Assembly: GCA_964250615.1 (NCBI GenBank)
Contig: CAXUGM010000007.1
Reading direction: 5' to 3' (one strand)
Origin: Blautia sp900556555
GTDB taxonomy: Bacteria; Bacillota; Clostridia; Lachnospirales; Lachnospiraceae
DNA: 64,000 nucleotides
Of the stretch, positions 16,795 to 26,151 are shown piece after piece. Numbering within the stretch: the first letter of the stretch is position 1; each line of letters begins with the position of its first letter. Both the position numbers and the translations under genes were made by a program. A model generated the notes under the pieces. It was given only the letters and a program-made list of their open reading frames with translations. It made no database searches and was not told where the DNA came from.

Positions 16795-18504
16795 ATGGCA
16801 AAGCGAAAGAGAAGAAGAAGGAACAGCAGTCTGATGTCTGTGCTGGTGGTTCTGCTTCTGGTGATAGTGGTAGGAGCAGTGGGTGTGATCACCAGCCTGA
16901 TCAAGAAATATACACCGTCAGATGTCAGAATGGGGCTGGAGGATTATTATGAGATTCAGTCGGAAGATGAGGTCGTGCTGGTACTTCAGGATTCAGTGAG
17001 CGAGGTCAGGGGAAAGGTGTCAGATGGTATGGTGTATCTTCCTTACCAGACCGTGACAGAGACTCTTGGAGGAAGATTCTACTGGGACCAGATATCTCAG
17101 AAGATGCTGTACACGACTCCTGATACGATACTGGAGATTACACCTGGAAGCAGCACCTATCTGTCTGGTGGGGAAGAGGTTCAAAAAGAATATGAAATTG
17201 TACAGGAAAAAGGGGATGAGTATTATATTGCCTTAGATTTTCTGGAAGAGCATATGAAGATTCAGGGAAAGACTTACGAAAACCCAGCCAGGACAGTCAT
17301 TACTTATAAATGGAAAACCATAGAAACCATGACAGCAGATGAAGATACGGTAATCCGGTATCAGGGAGGAATCAAAAGTCCGATTTTAACAGACGTTAAG
17401 AAAGGCGATACTCTGACTCTTTTAGAAGAAATGGAAAACTGGTCAAGAGTGATGACAGCAGATGGTATCGACGGATATGTGGAAAAGAAATATGTGAGCA
17501 AGCCACAGGAAACAGAATTGGTGTACGAAGGCGGATATGAAGAGAATTATACCAGCCTTACAAGAGATTATAAGATTAATCTTGCCTGGCATCAGGTGAC
17601 TTCCGAGGCGGCAAATGAGACTTTTGAGGATGCAGTGAAGGATGCAAAAGGCGTGAATGTAATTTCTCCTACCTGGTTTTCCATTACCAGCAACGAGGGA
17701 ACGATTTCTTCTCTTGCAAGTGCAGATTATGCTAATAAGGCTCATGCAAAAGGAATGGAAGTATGGGGACTGATTGATAATTTCAGTGAGAATATCAGCA
17801 CACTGGAAACACTGTCAAACAGAGAGTCCAGGGAACACATTATCCAGAAATTATTAGAAGAAGCAAAGAGAGTGGGACTTGACGGGATTAATGTGGATTT
17901 TGAAGCTTTGAAGGAAGAAGAAGTACCTCATTTTATCCAGTTCCTGAGGGAATTGTCCATTACATGCAGAGCTAATAATCTGGTACTTTCCATCGATGAT
18001 CCGGTTCCTCAATATACTTCTTTTTATAACCGGAAGGAACAGGGAATCATAGGTGATTATGTGATCATCATGGGATATGATGAACATACCATAGGTTCTG
18101 AAAAGGCCGGATCTGTGGCGTCGCTTCCTTTTGTGGAAGAAGGAATCCGCCTGACACTGGAGGAAGTTCCGAAGGAAAAAGTGATTAATGGAATTCCGTT
18201 TTATACCAGATTGTGGACAGAAGCAAATAATGGGATAGTGAGCAGTCAGGTCTTTGGTATGGATGAAGCAGATCAGTATGTGAGCGAAAAAGGGATGGAC
18301 ATATATTGGAACAAGGATGTTTCACAAAATTACGGAGAATTACAGACAGAAAACGGTATTGAAAAAATCTGGCTGGAAGACGAAGAATCCCTGGAAACCA
18401 AAATGCAGCTAGTAGAAAAATATGAATTAGCAGGTTCTGCGGCATGGAAGCTTGGATTTGAACGTGCAGGTGTGTGGGCAGTAATCAGCAAATATTTACA
18501 GTAA
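16795..18504 (+). CDS. Membrane-anchored GH18 glycosidase with stalk and SH3 domains
   Basis: A 569-residue cell-wall protein. A very basic N terminus precedes one membrane helix (about residues 15-38). Then come a copper-amine-oxidase-type 'stalk' domain (SDGMVYLPYQTVTETLGGRFYW), a bacterial SH3 domain near residues 185-235, and a GH18 barrel from about 250. The GH18 catalytic motif is intact: DGINVDFE at 363-370, with E370 the proton donor. Such proteins resemble the spore-wall N-acetylglucosaminidases (SleL/YaaH type). Acting on peptidoglycan or cortex is inferred. A DivIVA-like gene follows by 19 bp. Confidence 0.88.
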   Translation: MAKRKRRRRNSSLMSVLVVLLLVIVVGAVGVITSLIKKYTPSDVRMGLEDYYEIQSEDEVVLVLQDSVSEVRGKVSDGMVYLPYQTVTETLGGRFYWDQISQKMLYTTPDTILEITPGSSTYLSGGEEVQKEYEIVQEKGDEYYIALDFLEEHMKIQGKTYENPARTVITYKWKTIETMTADEDTVIRYQGGIKSPILTDVKKGDTLTLLEEMENWSRVMTADGIDGYVEKKYVSKPQETELVYEGGYEENYTSLTRDYKINLAWHQVTSEAANETFEDAVKDAKGVNVISPTWFSITSNEGTISSLASADYANKAHAKGMEVWGLIDNFSENISTLETLSNRESREHIIQKLLEEAKRVGLDGINVDFEALKEEEVPHFIQFLRELSITCRANNLVLSIDDPVPQYTSFYNRKEQGIIGDYVIIMGYDEHTIGSEKAGSVASLPFVEEGIRLTLEEVPKEKVINGIPFYTRLWTEANNGIVSSQVFGMDEADQYVSEKGMDIYWNKDVSQNYGELQTENGIEKIWLEDEESLETKMQLVEKYELAGSAAWKLGFERAGVWAVISKYLQ

Positions 18505-18523
18505 GAAAAAACAGAGGTGGAGT

Positions 18524-19345
18524 ATGATGTCAGAATTTGAAATGTTAAAGACAAGCTTAATGGGCGGCTATGATAAGGAAGAGGTTCAGGAACTCGTTCA
18601 GAGAATGAGAGATGAGATGGCAGAGGCACAGGTGAACTTCAGAAAGCAGTTAGCTGAGAAAGATGAGAAGATTGCAGAGCTTCAGAAACGCATCGAATTA
18701 AAAGATGCTTATCAGGTGCGGATGGAAGAGAACATCAAAGAGAAATACCAGAAATATATTGATAATTATGAGAGTATCGGAAAGCTGGTATTTGATGCCC
18801 AGTTAAAAGCAGAGAGTATGGAGAAAGAGACACAGGAAAAATGTGACCAGATGATTGCAGAGGCAGAAGCAGAAGCCAGACGCAGAGTGGAATCCGTACA
18901 GTCTGAGATCGATGATAAGCTGGTAGAAGGAAAGAAGAAATATCTTGCTGTTCAGGAAGAAATGAACGGAATCGTAGAATTAATCAATCAGGCTCAGCGC
19001 AGATTTATGTCTTCTTATAAAGAAGTACACCAGATTATCAGCAGTATGCCAACCTCTCTGAATGATATTGAGGATGAGATGGAACTGGAGATTCATAAAC
19101 TGCAGATGCCGGAAGAACCAGAGGAGGAGGCAGGAGAAGAGGAAGAACTTCACCTTGGGGACACGCAGGAACTGGATATTTTAGATTCCCTGGATGATAT
19201 TGCAGAATTAGAAGAGTTTGACGAAGAAGACGAGGAAGACGAAGAGGATGAGGACAGCAGGCTGGCTCTTCAGATTTCCAGATTATTAAGCGAAGAAGAT
19301 GAAGCAATGCTGGAAGACGAACTGGAAGAATTTTTAAAAGAGTAG
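18524..19345 (+). CDS. DivIVA-like coiled-coil protein
   Basis: A 273-residue, highly charged protein. The first 25 residues (EFEMLKTSLMGGYDKEEVQELVQRM) match the start of the DivIVA family, which senses negative membrane curvature at cell poles and division sites. Residues about 30-190 are predicted coiled coil. The C-terminal 75 residues are extremely acidic (EEFDEEDEEDEEDEDSR). Two ATG codons start it in tandem (18524 and 18527). It sits between the GH18 protein and an amidase, which suggests a link to envelope growth or spore formation. A second DivIVA-like protein lies at 50034. Confidence 0.75.
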   Translation: MMSEFEMLKTSLMGGYDKEEVQELVQRMRDEMAEAQVNFRKQLAEKDEKIAELQKRIELKDAYQVRMEENIKEKYQKYIDNYESIGKLVFDAQLKAESMEKETQEKCDQMIAEAEAEARRRVESVQSEIDDKLVEGKKKYLAVQEEMNGIVELINQAQRRFMSSYKEVHQIISSMPTSLNDIEDEMELEIHKLQMPEEPEEEAGEEEELHLGDTQELDILDSLDDIAELEEFDEEDEEDEEDEDSRLALQISRLLSEEDEAMLEDELEEFLKE

Positions 19346-19355
19346 ATTGGGATAC

Positions 19356-19384
19356 AGGCGGAATGCAGGAGCATTCCGCCTTTT
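19356..19384 (+). terminator. Terminator after the DivIVA-like gene
   Basis: AGGCGGAATGC (19356-19366) and GCATTCCGCCT (19371-19381) form a perfect 11-bp stem with a T run. Confidence 0.85.
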
Positions 19385-19452
19385 CTATGTGGATTGAATT
19401 CTGATATTGCAGCATATATTGATAGAGAAAATGCCTGTAAAGGAAGAACAAT

Positions 19453-20163
19453 ATGAGAAATCGCTGGGCAAGACGGTGTATGGCTCTGTGTATGCTTTTG
19501 TCAATTTATCTGCTTTCCAGGGAAGGTGCAATACTGGTGGGAAAAGCAGGAGAATACCAAAAAGGAGTGATCATGATTGACAGTGGACATGGAGGAATTG
19601 ACCCGGGAGTAGTGGGGATTGGAGATCTTCAGGAAAAAGATGTAAATCTGAAGATTGCCAAAGAGCTGGCACAGGAACTGGAGAAAGAAGGATATCAGAC
19701 TATTCTTACAAGAGAAGAGGATAAAGGGTTATATGACCAGGACAGCAGGAATAAGAAAGTGCAGGATATGCAGAACCGGTGTGCCATGATAAAGGAAAAA
19801 AAGCCTTTGCTCACTGTAAGTATCCATCAGAACAGTTATGGAGACGAGGCAGTATGCGGTCCCCAGGTATTTTATTATAAGGATTCTGTAAAAGGCAGAG
19901 AGCTTGCCAGATGTATCCAGGAAGAATTAAACACACAGCTTCAGGTCAGCAGTCCAAGAACGGAAAAAGCAAACAGTACCTACTATTTGCTGAAACGAAG
20001 CGAAGGGACATTAAATATTGTAGAAACCGGGTTTCTTACCAACCCAAGAGAGGCAGAACTACTGAATACAAAAGAATATCAGAAGAAGTGTGCAAAGGCA
20101 ATTTGTGACGGTATTCTAAAATTTCTAAAAACTGTGGAAAAGGACAATGGAAGTATGGTATGA
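19453..20163 (+). CDS. N-acetylmuramoyl-L-alanine amidase (CwlD-like)
   Basis: Cleaves the amide bond between muramic acid and the peptide stem. The 236-residue protein has an N-terminal hydrophobic segment (membrane anchor or signal, about residues 8-31), then an Amidase_3 fold with zinc and catalytic residues visible: MIDSGHGGIDPG, EKDVNLKIAKELA, LTVSIHQNSYG, and the catalytic glutamate in NIVETGFLTNPREAELL. Size and domain layout match CwlD, which makes muramic lactam in spore cortex; that role is inferred from the family. Confidence 0.88.
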   Translation: MRNRWARRCMALCMLLSIYLLSREGAILVGKAGEYQKGVIMIDSGHGGIDPGVVGIGDLQEKDVNLKIAKELAQELEKEGYQTILTREEDKGLYDQDSRNKKVQDMQNRCAMIKEKKPLLTVSIHQNSYGDEAVCGPQVFYYKDSVKGRELARCIQEELNTQLQVSSPRTEKANSTYYLLKRSEGTLNIVETGFLTNPREAELLNTKEYQKKCAKAICDGILKFLKTVEKDNGSMV

Positions 20164-20207
20164 TAAAAAAGTACGAAGTGATAATTTAAGGAAGAAGAGG
20201 ATGTACA

Positions 20208-21278
20208 TTGAATACGAAAGTAGTCAAAGTGGATAGAGAGCATCCTGACCAGGAGAAAATAAACGGTGCAGGAGAAGTTTTGAAACAGGGAGGACTGGTG
20301 GCTTTTCCTACGGAAACAGTCTATGGCCTGGGCGGCGATGGACTAAATGCCGGTTCTTCAGAGAAAATTTATGCTGCAAAGGGCAGACCATCAGATAATC
20401 CTTTGATCATACATATTGCAGATATGGAAAGTCTTGCGGGGATTGTCAGGGAAGTGCCTGAGAAGGCAGTAAAATTGGCAGAGGAATACTGGCCCGGCCC
20501 TCTGACCATGATTTTTCAGAAAAATGACAAGGTGCCTTATGAGACAACAGGAGGACTTGACAGTGTGGCAGTTCGTATGCCAAGCCATCCAGTGGCAAAA
20601 GCCCTGATTCAGGCAGGGGGAGGTTACATTGCAGCTCCCAGTGCCAATACTTCCGGAAGGCCAAGTCCTACCAGGGCAGAGCATGTTGAGGAGGATTTAT
20701 CCGGTAAGATTGATATGATTCTGGATGGTGGAGAGGTAGAAATTGGATTGGAATCTACCATTGTGGATTTTACTTCAGAAACTCCTGTTATTTTAAGGCC
20801 AGGTTATATCAGTGAAGAGATGATCCGCCAGGTAATCGGGGATGTCTCTATGGATAAGGGGCTGCTGATTACTGACGCATCGGTGAAACCCAAGGCACCT
20901 GGAATGAAATACCGGCATTATGCACCAAAAGCGGGGCTTACGATTGTGCAGGGAAATGAGAAACTGGTGACAGAATATATCAACAGCCAATGTAAAAGCC
21001 TGGAAGCAAAGGGACAAAGAGCGGGAGTCATCTGTACAGATGAAGACCAGGAACTCTATGATGCTGCGGTAGTGAAGAGCATCGGCACCAGAGAAGACGA
21101 GGAAGGAATTGCAAGGCATCTTTTCGGAATTCTCAGGGCATTTGATGAAGAGGATGTAACCTGTATTTTTTCTGAGGCTTTTGATACACCTCAGATGGGA
21201 CAGGCTATTATGAACCGATTGTTAAAAGCAGCCGGACACCATATTATTTATCTGGAAGAAAAGGAGGAAAACCAATGA
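20208..21278 (+). CDS. Threonylcarbamoyl-AMP synthase, Sua5/YwlC type
   Basis: Makes threonylcarbamoyl-AMP for the t6A modification of ANN-reading tRNAs. The 356-residue chain has the full TsaC domain (GGLVAFPTETVYGLGGDGL, KGRPSDNPLIIHI, YWPGPLTMIF, VAVRMPSHPVAKAL, APSANTSGRPSPT) and the extra C-terminal Sua5 domain (PGMKYRHYAPKAGLTIV). It starts with TTG behind a GAAGAGG-type site; no better in-frame ATG precedes the conserved core. Its end overlaps rpiB by four bases. Confidence 0.93.
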   Translation: MNTKVVKVDREHPDQEKINGAGEVLKQGGLVAFPTETVYGLGGDGLNAGSSEKIYAAKGRPSDNPLIIHIADMESLAGIVREVPEKAVKLAEEYWPGPLTMIFQKNDKVPYETTGGLDSVAVRMPSHPVAKALIQAGGGYIAAPSANTSGRPSPTRAEHVEEDLSGKIDMILDGGEVEIGLESTIVDFTSETPVILRPGYISEEMIRQVIGDVSMDKGLLITDASVKPKAPGMKYRHYAPKAGLTIVQGNEKLVTEYINSQCKSLEAKGQRAGVICTDEDQELYDAAVVKSIGTREDEEGIARHLFGILRAFDEEDVTCIFSEAFDTPQMGQAIMNRLLKAAGHHIIYLEEKEENQ

Positions 21279-21703
21279 TAGCATTAGGATGTGATCATGG
21301 AGGTTACGAATTAAAACAGGAGATTATTAAATATCTGGAGGAGAAGCAGATTGCATACAAGGACTTCGGATGTGACAGCACAGAGGCAGTAGATTATCCT
21401 GTTTATGCAAGAAAAGTAGGAACTGCTATCCAGCAGGGAGAGTGTGAAAAGGGAATTCTTATCTGTGGCACCGGTATCGGAATCTCTATTGCAGCAAATA
21501 AGATGAAAGGCATCCGTGCTGCTCTGTGTACAGACTGTTTTTGTGCAGAGGCAACAAGAGAGCATAATGACGCAAATGTATTAGCATTAGGCGGAAGAGT
21601 AGTAGGTCCGGGACTGGCAGTGAAAATTGTAGATACTTTTTTAAACACAGAATTTTCTCATGCACCGAGACATCAGCACAGAATAGACCTGATTGAAGGC
21701 TGA
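21275..21703 (+). CDS. rpiB: Ribose-5-phosphate isomerase B (RpiB/LacAB family)
   Basis: Interconverts ribulose-5-phosphate and ribose-5-phosphate. The 142-residue protein shows MIALGCDHGGYELKQEI, the active-site CGTGIGISIAANKMKGIRAA and HNDANVLALGGRVVGP. ATG overlaps the stop of the Sua5 gene (ATGA), and a GGAGG site sits within the Sua5 end, so the two are translationally coupled. upp follows by 39 bp, so ribose phosphate supply and pyrimidine salvage are grouped. Confidence 0.95.
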   Translation: MIALGCDHGGYELKQEIIKYLEEKQIAYKDFGCDSTEAVDYPVYARKVGTAIQQGECEKGILICGTGIGISIAANKMKGIRAALCTDCFCAEATREHNDANVLALGGRVVGPGLAVKIVDTFLNTEFSHAPRHQHRIDLIEG

Positions 21704-21742
21704 GACACTATAAACGAAAGAGATAAATAAGGAGAAGATACG

Positions 21743-22372
21743 ATGGCAAAAGTATTAATTATGGAACACCCGCTGATTCAGCATAAAATCGGAATTATCC
21801 GCAGAAAAGAAACAAGCTCCAAAGAATTCCGTGAATTAGTAAGTGAAGTAGCAATGTTTATGGCTTATGAGGCAACCAGGGATCTGAAGCTTTCAGATGT
21901 AGAAATTGAGACTCCTCTGACAAAGACAACGGTAAAAGAACTGGCTGGAAAGAAAATGGCAGTAGTTCCGATTTTAAGAGCTGGTCTTGGCATGGTAGAA
22001 GGAATGCTGACAATGGTTCCAGCTGCAAAGGTAGGACATATTGGTCTTTACAGAGATCCTGAGACTTTAAAACCAGTAGAATATTACTGCAAGCTTCCTG
22101 CTGACTGCGGTGAAAGAGAAGTTTTCGTCACAGACCCTATGCTGGCTACCGGTGGTTCCGCAGTGGCAGCAATTACAATGCTGAAAGAAAAAGGCGTAAA
22201 GAATATTCATTTTATGTGTCTGCTTGCTGCACCGGAAGGAGTAAAAGCTTTGGCAGAGGCACATCCGGATGTGGATATTTATATTGGTGCACTGGATGAG
22301 TGCTTAAATGACCACGGTTATATTGTACCGGGACTGGGTGATGCAGGAGACCGTATTTTCGGAACAAAATAA
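21743..22372 (+). CDS. upp: Uracil phosphoribosyltransferase
   Basis: Salvages uracil to UMP using PRPP. The 209-residue chain has the PRPP loop FVTDPMLATGGSAVAAI and the uracil-binding end YIVPGLGDAGDRIFGT, both fully conserved. It starts after AAGGAGA. The order rpiB-upp-dCMP deaminase is common in Firmicutes, and the three probably share a transcript. Confidence 0.97.
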   Translation: MAKVLIMEHPLIQHKIGIIRRKETSSKEFRELVSEVAMFMAYEATRDLKLSDVEIETPLTKTTVKELAGKKMAVVPILRAGLGMVEGMLTMVPAAKVGHIGLYRDPETLKPVEYYCKLPADCGEREVFVTDPMLATGGSAVAAITMLKEKGVKNIHFMCLLAAPEGVKALAEAHPDVDIYIGALDECLNDHGYIVPGLGDAGDRIFGTK

Positions 22373-22384
22373 GAGGTGAGGAAG

Positions 22385-22870
22385 ATGACAGGCAAGAGAG
22401 ATGGCTATATTTCCTGGGATGAATATTTTATGGGGGTAGCCAAATTATCCGGTATGAGATCCAAGGATCCAAATTCTCAGGTGGGTGCCTGTATTGTGAG
22501 CCAGGACAACAAGATTTTGTCTATGGGCTACAATGGATTTCCTATAGGCTGTTCAGATGATGAATTTCCCTGGGGCAGAGAAGGGGATTCTCTGGATACA
22601 AAGTATTTGTATGTGACACACAGTGAATTAAATGCGATTTTGAACTACAGGGGCGGTTCTCTGGAAGGGGCAAAATTATATGTATCCCTGTTCCCATGCA
22701 ATGAATGTGCCAAGGCAATTATCCAGGCAGGGATCAAGACCATTGTGTATGAATGTGATAAATATGCAGATACACCGGCTGTAAAAGCTTCCAAGAGGAT
22801 GCTGGATGCAGCAGGTGTGAGGTATTATCAATATAATAAAACCGGGAGAAAGCTGGAGCTGGAAGTTTAA
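22385..22870 (+). CDS. dCMP deaminase (ComEB family)
   Basis: Converts dCMP to dUMP for thymidylate synthesis. The 161-residue protein carries the zinc-deaminase motifs: THSELNAIL (histidine and catalytic glutamate) and SLFPCNECAKAII (two zinc cysteines). The family insert GFPIGCSDDEFPW is present. An in-frame GTG lies 9 bp upstream, but ATG 22385 is better placed relative to the AAGAGGTGAGG site. A terminator overlaps its stop codon. Confidence 0.93.
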   Translation: MTGKRDGYISWDEYFMGVAKLSGMRSKDPNSQVGACIVSQDNKILSMGYNGFPIGCSDDEFPWGREGDSLDTKYLYVTHSELNAILNYRGGSLEGAKLYVSLFPCNECAKAIIQAGIKTIVYECDKYADTPAVKASKRMLDAAGVRYYQYNKTGRKLELEV

Positions 22871-22885
22871 AACTTCCGGCTTTTC
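22858..22885 (+). terminator. Terminator overlapping the dCMP deaminase stop
   Basis: GCTGGAAGTTT and AAACTTCCGGC form a near-perfect stem around the TAA stop, followed by TTTT. Confidence 0.65.
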
Positions 22886-22888
22886 CTC

Positions 22889-22917
22889 TTGACAAAGGAG
22901 GAATTATCCAATAAAAT
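22889..22917 (+). promoter_or_regulatory. Promoter of the T-box/proS unit
   Basis: TTGACA (22889-22894), 17-bp spacer, TAAAAT (22912-22917). Confidence 0.75.
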
Positions 22918-22939
22918 TCAAAATAGTACAGGATTATAA

Positions 22940-23198
22940 GAAATTGGCTGGGAAGAGGAATAGTACACACAGGGAATGTCAAAGAGAGAGAGTCATAAGG
23001 TGAGAGACTTTTACAGAAACTATGTGGAACCTGCCTTGGAGCTGTCTGCGAAAGCAGAACGCGGGCTTGGGCGTTATAAAAGCAAAGGAAGTGGGCTGTC
23101 CGGATAAAAGTAGAGTATAACGGGCTGCTAAGAAGGGTGGTACCGCCGAGTGGAAGACATCGGTCCCTGAGATGGAGGGGATGGCATGTCTTTTTTTT
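22940..23198 (+). promoter_or_regulatory. Proline T-box riboswitch with terminator
   Basis: A tRNA-sensing leader that allows proS transcription when uncharged tRNA-Pro binds. Visible parts: the AGTA turn of stem I near 22963, the GAGAG...GGTGAGAG distal region at 22983-23006, the specifier region GAACCT with proline codon CCT at 23030-23032, and the antiterminator T-box AAGAAGGGTGGTACCGCCG at 23130-23148. A terminator stem AAGACAT/ATGTCTT (23154-23192) with a run of T follows. The specifier matches the downstream enzyme. Confidence 0.93.
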
Positions 23199-23282
23199 AT
23201 ATCATAGAAAATGATTTCCTGTAAGCATGGCGAGCCTCCCATAAAAACCTGTTAAACATAGAAGAGAGAAAAGGAGAATATC

Positions 23283-24722
23283 ATGGCAAACAACAAAAAA
23301 TTAGTAGAAGCGATTACTTCCATGGAAGAAGATTTTGCCCAGTGGTACACAGATGTGGTAAAGAAAGCAGATTTAATTGACTATACCAGCGTAAAAGGAT
23401 GTATGGTCATTAAACCGGCAGGTTATGCAATCTGGGAAAATATCCAGCATGAACTGGACAGAAGATTTAAAGAGACAGGGGTGGAGAACGTATATCTGCC
23501 AATGTTTATTCCGGAAAGTCTTCTTCAGAAGGAAAAAGACCATGTAGAAGGATTTGCACCGGAAGTTGCATGGGTAACACATGGTGGTCTGGAACCATTG
23601 CAGGAAAGACTTTGTGTCCGCCCGACCTCTGAGACCTTATTCTGTGATTTCTATGCAAAAGAAATCCAGTCCCACAGAGATTTACCGAAAGTATATAATC
23701 AGTGGTGTTCCGTAGTACGCTGGGAAAAAACCACAAGACCATTCCTCCGCTCCAGAGAATTTTTATGGCAGGAAGGCCACACCGCACATGCAACAGCAGA
23801 AGAAGCAGAGGCAAGAACGGTACAGATGCTGAACCTGTATGCAGATTTCTGTGAAGAAGTGCTGGCGATTCCGGTAGTAAAGGGACAGAAGACAGACAAA
23901 GAAAAATTTGCAGGTGCAGAAGCTACTTATACCATTGAAGCTCTGATGCATGATGGTAAGGCACTGCAGTCTGGTACCAGCCATAACTTTGGAGACGGAT
24001 TTGCAAAGGCATTTGGTATTCAATATACAGACAAGGAAAATAAACTTCAGTATGTACATCAGACATCCTGGGGTATGACTACCCGTATGATCGGTGCAAT
24101 CATTATGGTACACGGAGATAACAGTGGTCTGGTACTTCCTCCTAGAATTGCTCCGGTACAGGCAGTGCTTATTCCAATCCAGCAGAGAAAAGAAGGCGTT
24201 CTTGAGACTGTAGAAAGATTAAATGCACAGTTAAAAGCAGCAGGAATCCGTGTGAAGACAGATGACACAGACAAGAGCCCTGGATTTAAGTTTGCAGAGC
24301 AGGAGATGAGAGGTATTCCGGTCCGTATTGAATGTGGTCCTAAGGATATTGAAGCAAACCAGGCAGTTGTGGTAAGAAGAGATACCAGAGAAAAAACTGT
24401 GGTTTCCCTGGACCGCCTGGCAGAAGGTGTACAGGAAATCCTGGATACCATGCAGAAGGAAATGCTGGAAAGAGCAAGAGCACACAGAGAGGCTCATACC
24501 TATGCCGTTACAGATTACGAAGAGTTAAAGAAAACAGTGGAAGAAAAACCAGGATTTGTAAAAGCAATGTGGTGCGGATGCAGAGAATGTGAAGATAAAA
24601 TCAAGGAAGATGTACAGGCTACATCAAGATGTATGCCATTTGAGCAGGAAACACTTTCTGATAAGTGTGTAGTATGTGGAAAACCTGCGAAAAAAATGGT
24701 TTACTGGGGCCGTGCTTACTAA
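23283..24722 (+). CDS. proS: Prolyl-tRNA synthetase, archaeal/eukaryotic type
   Basis: Charges tRNA-Pro. At 479 residues it lacks the editing insertion of the usual bacterial enzyme and matches the shorter archaeal-like class. Class II motifs are visible: LPMFIPESLL, RPTSETLFCDFYAKEIQSH, VVRWEKTTRPFLRSREFLWQEGHTAH, and TSWGMTTRMIGAIIMVHGD. A C-terminal zinc-type region has CGCRECEDK and CVVCGKPAKK and ends in the typical WGRAY. It is controlled by the proline T-box in front of it. Confidence 0.97.
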   Translation: MANNKKLVEAITSMEEDFAQWYTDVVKKADLIDYTSVKGCMVIKPAGYAIWENIQHELDRRFKETGVENVYLPMFIPESLLQKEKDHVEGFAPEVAWVTHGGLEPLQERLCVRPTSETLFCDFYAKEIQSHRDLPKVYNQWCSVVRWEKTTRPFLRSREFLWQEGHTAHATAEEAEARTVQMLNLYADFCEEVLAIPVVKGQKTDKEKFAGAEATYTIEALMHDGKALQSGTSHNFGDGFAKAFGIQYTDKENKLQYVHQTSWGMTTRMIGAIIMVHGDNSGLVLPPRIAPVQAVLIPIQQRKEGVLETVERLNAQLKAAGIRVKTDDTDKSPGFKFAEQEMRGIPVRIECGPKDIEANQAVVVRRDTREKTVVSLDRLAEGVQEILDTMQKEMLERARAHREAHTYAVTDYEELKKTVEEKPGFVKAMWCGCRECEDKIKEDVQATSRCMPFEQETLSDKCVVCGKPAKKMVYWGRAY

Positions 24723-24756
24723 GAAAGACAGGATATAGAAACAGGAGGAATGGCGA

Positions 24757-26082
24757 ATGGTAATACAGATTCCGGAAAAAGTAAATAAAATCATTCATCT
24801 TTTGCAGGAAAACGGCTATGATGCATATGCAGTAGGAGGCTGTGTAAGAGACAGTCTTCTTGGCCGCATTCCTGCTGACTGGGATATTACCACTTCTGCC
24901 AGGCCTTTAGAAGTCAAAAATCTTTTTAAAAGAACCATTGATACTGGGCTTCAGCATGGAACCGTGACTGTGATGATGGGAAAAGAAGGATTTGAAGTGA
25001 CAACTTACCGGATAGACGGTGAGTATGAGGACAGCAGACATCCCAAAGAGGTGATTTTTACAGGAAAGCTGGAAGAAGATTTAAAACGCAGAGATTTCAC
25101 CATCAATGCCATGGCTTACAATGACAGAGAGGGACTGGTGGATGTGTTCGGAGGAGCGAAAGACCTGGAAAACCAGATTATCCGCTGTGTGGGAAATCCA
25201 AGTGAGCGTTTCACAGAAGATGCTCTCAGGATTATGCGGGCGGTCCGCTTCTCTGCCCAGCTTGGTTTTTCCATTGAGGAGGAAACAAAGAGGGCAGCAG
25301 GAGAACTGGCAGAGACGTTGAAGAAAATCAGTGCAGAGAGGATTCACACGGAGCTTGTGAAGCTTTTGGTTTCGCCTCATCCACAGTATTTAAAGACAGC
25401 CTGGGAACTTGGGATTACCAAGGTGGTTTTGCCGGAATTTGATGCTATGATGGAAACAGGGCAAAATAATCCACACCACTGTTATACCGTGGGTGAGCAT
25501 ACATTGAAAGCACTGGAGAGTGTGCGTGCAGACAGGGTACTCCGTCTGGCTGTTTTGTTTCACGATATGGGAAAACCGGAGAAACGTTCTACAGATGAAA
25601 TGGGAATTGACCATTTTTATGGACATCAGAAAGCCAGCGAGGAAATTGCCAGAAGGATTTTGAGACGGCTGCGGTTTGATAATGACACCATTGCCGCTGT
25701 GACGAAGCTTGTACTCTGGCATGAATGTCCCTGGGAGTGTACCCCCTGTTCGGTAAGAAAGGCATTAAATAAAACAGGTGCAGAATTGTTTCCCATGCTT
25801 CTGGAAATCCGGCATGCAGACCTTATGGCACAGAGCACTTACAAAAGAGAAGAAAAACTGCAAAAACTTCTGGAAAGCCGGAGATTATACGAAGAAATTA
25901 TGGAAAAACAGGAATGTATTTCTTTAAAAACCCTGGCTGTTTCCGGTAAGGATTTAATCGATGCAGGGATGAAACCTGGGAAGGAACTGGGAAAGACCCT
26001 GGATTTGCTTTTGCATCTGGTATTAGAAGAACCAGAAAAAAATACAAAAGAATATTTGCTTTCTAAGATAAAGAAGGGTTGA
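24757..26082 (+). CDS. cca: CCA tRNA nucleotidyltransferase with HD domain
   Basis: Adds or repairs the 3' CCA of tRNAs. The 441-residue chain has the nucleotidyltransferase head AVGGCVRDSLLGRIPADWDITTSA (metal-binding DWD), the RRDFTINAMAY motif, the RIMRAVRFSAQLGFSIEEET neck, and an HD domain (VLFHDMGKPEKR, LVLWHE). It follows proS by 34 bp. CCA addition matters here because the initiator tRNA in this window does not encode CCA. Confidence 0.95.
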   Translation: MVIQIPEKVNKIIHLLQENGYDAYAVGGCVRDSLLGRIPADWDITTSARPLEVKNLFKRTIDTGLQHGTVTVMMGKEGFEVTTYRIDGEYEDSRHPKEVIFTGKLEEDLKRRDFTINAMAYNDREGLVDVFGGAKDLENQIIRCVGNPSERFTEDALRIMRAVRFSAQLGFSIEEETKRAAGELAETLKKISAERIHTELVKLLVSPHPQYLKTAWELGITKVVLPEFDAMMETGQNNPHHCYTVGEHTLKALESVRADRVLRLAVLFHDMGKPEKRSTDEMGIDHFYGHQKASEEIARRILRRLRFDNDTIAAVTKLVLWHECPWECTPCSVRKALNKTGAELFPMLLEIRHADLMAQSTYKREEKLQKLLESRRLYEEIMEKQECISLKTLAVSGKDLIDAGMKPGKELGKTLDLLLHLVLEEPEKNTKEYLLSKIKKG

Positions 26083-26151
26083 TTCTAACCCCATTTTCTC
26101 CTGCATACAATGAAAAGAACATAAACAATGGAGAAAAAGGGGGAGGAGCAA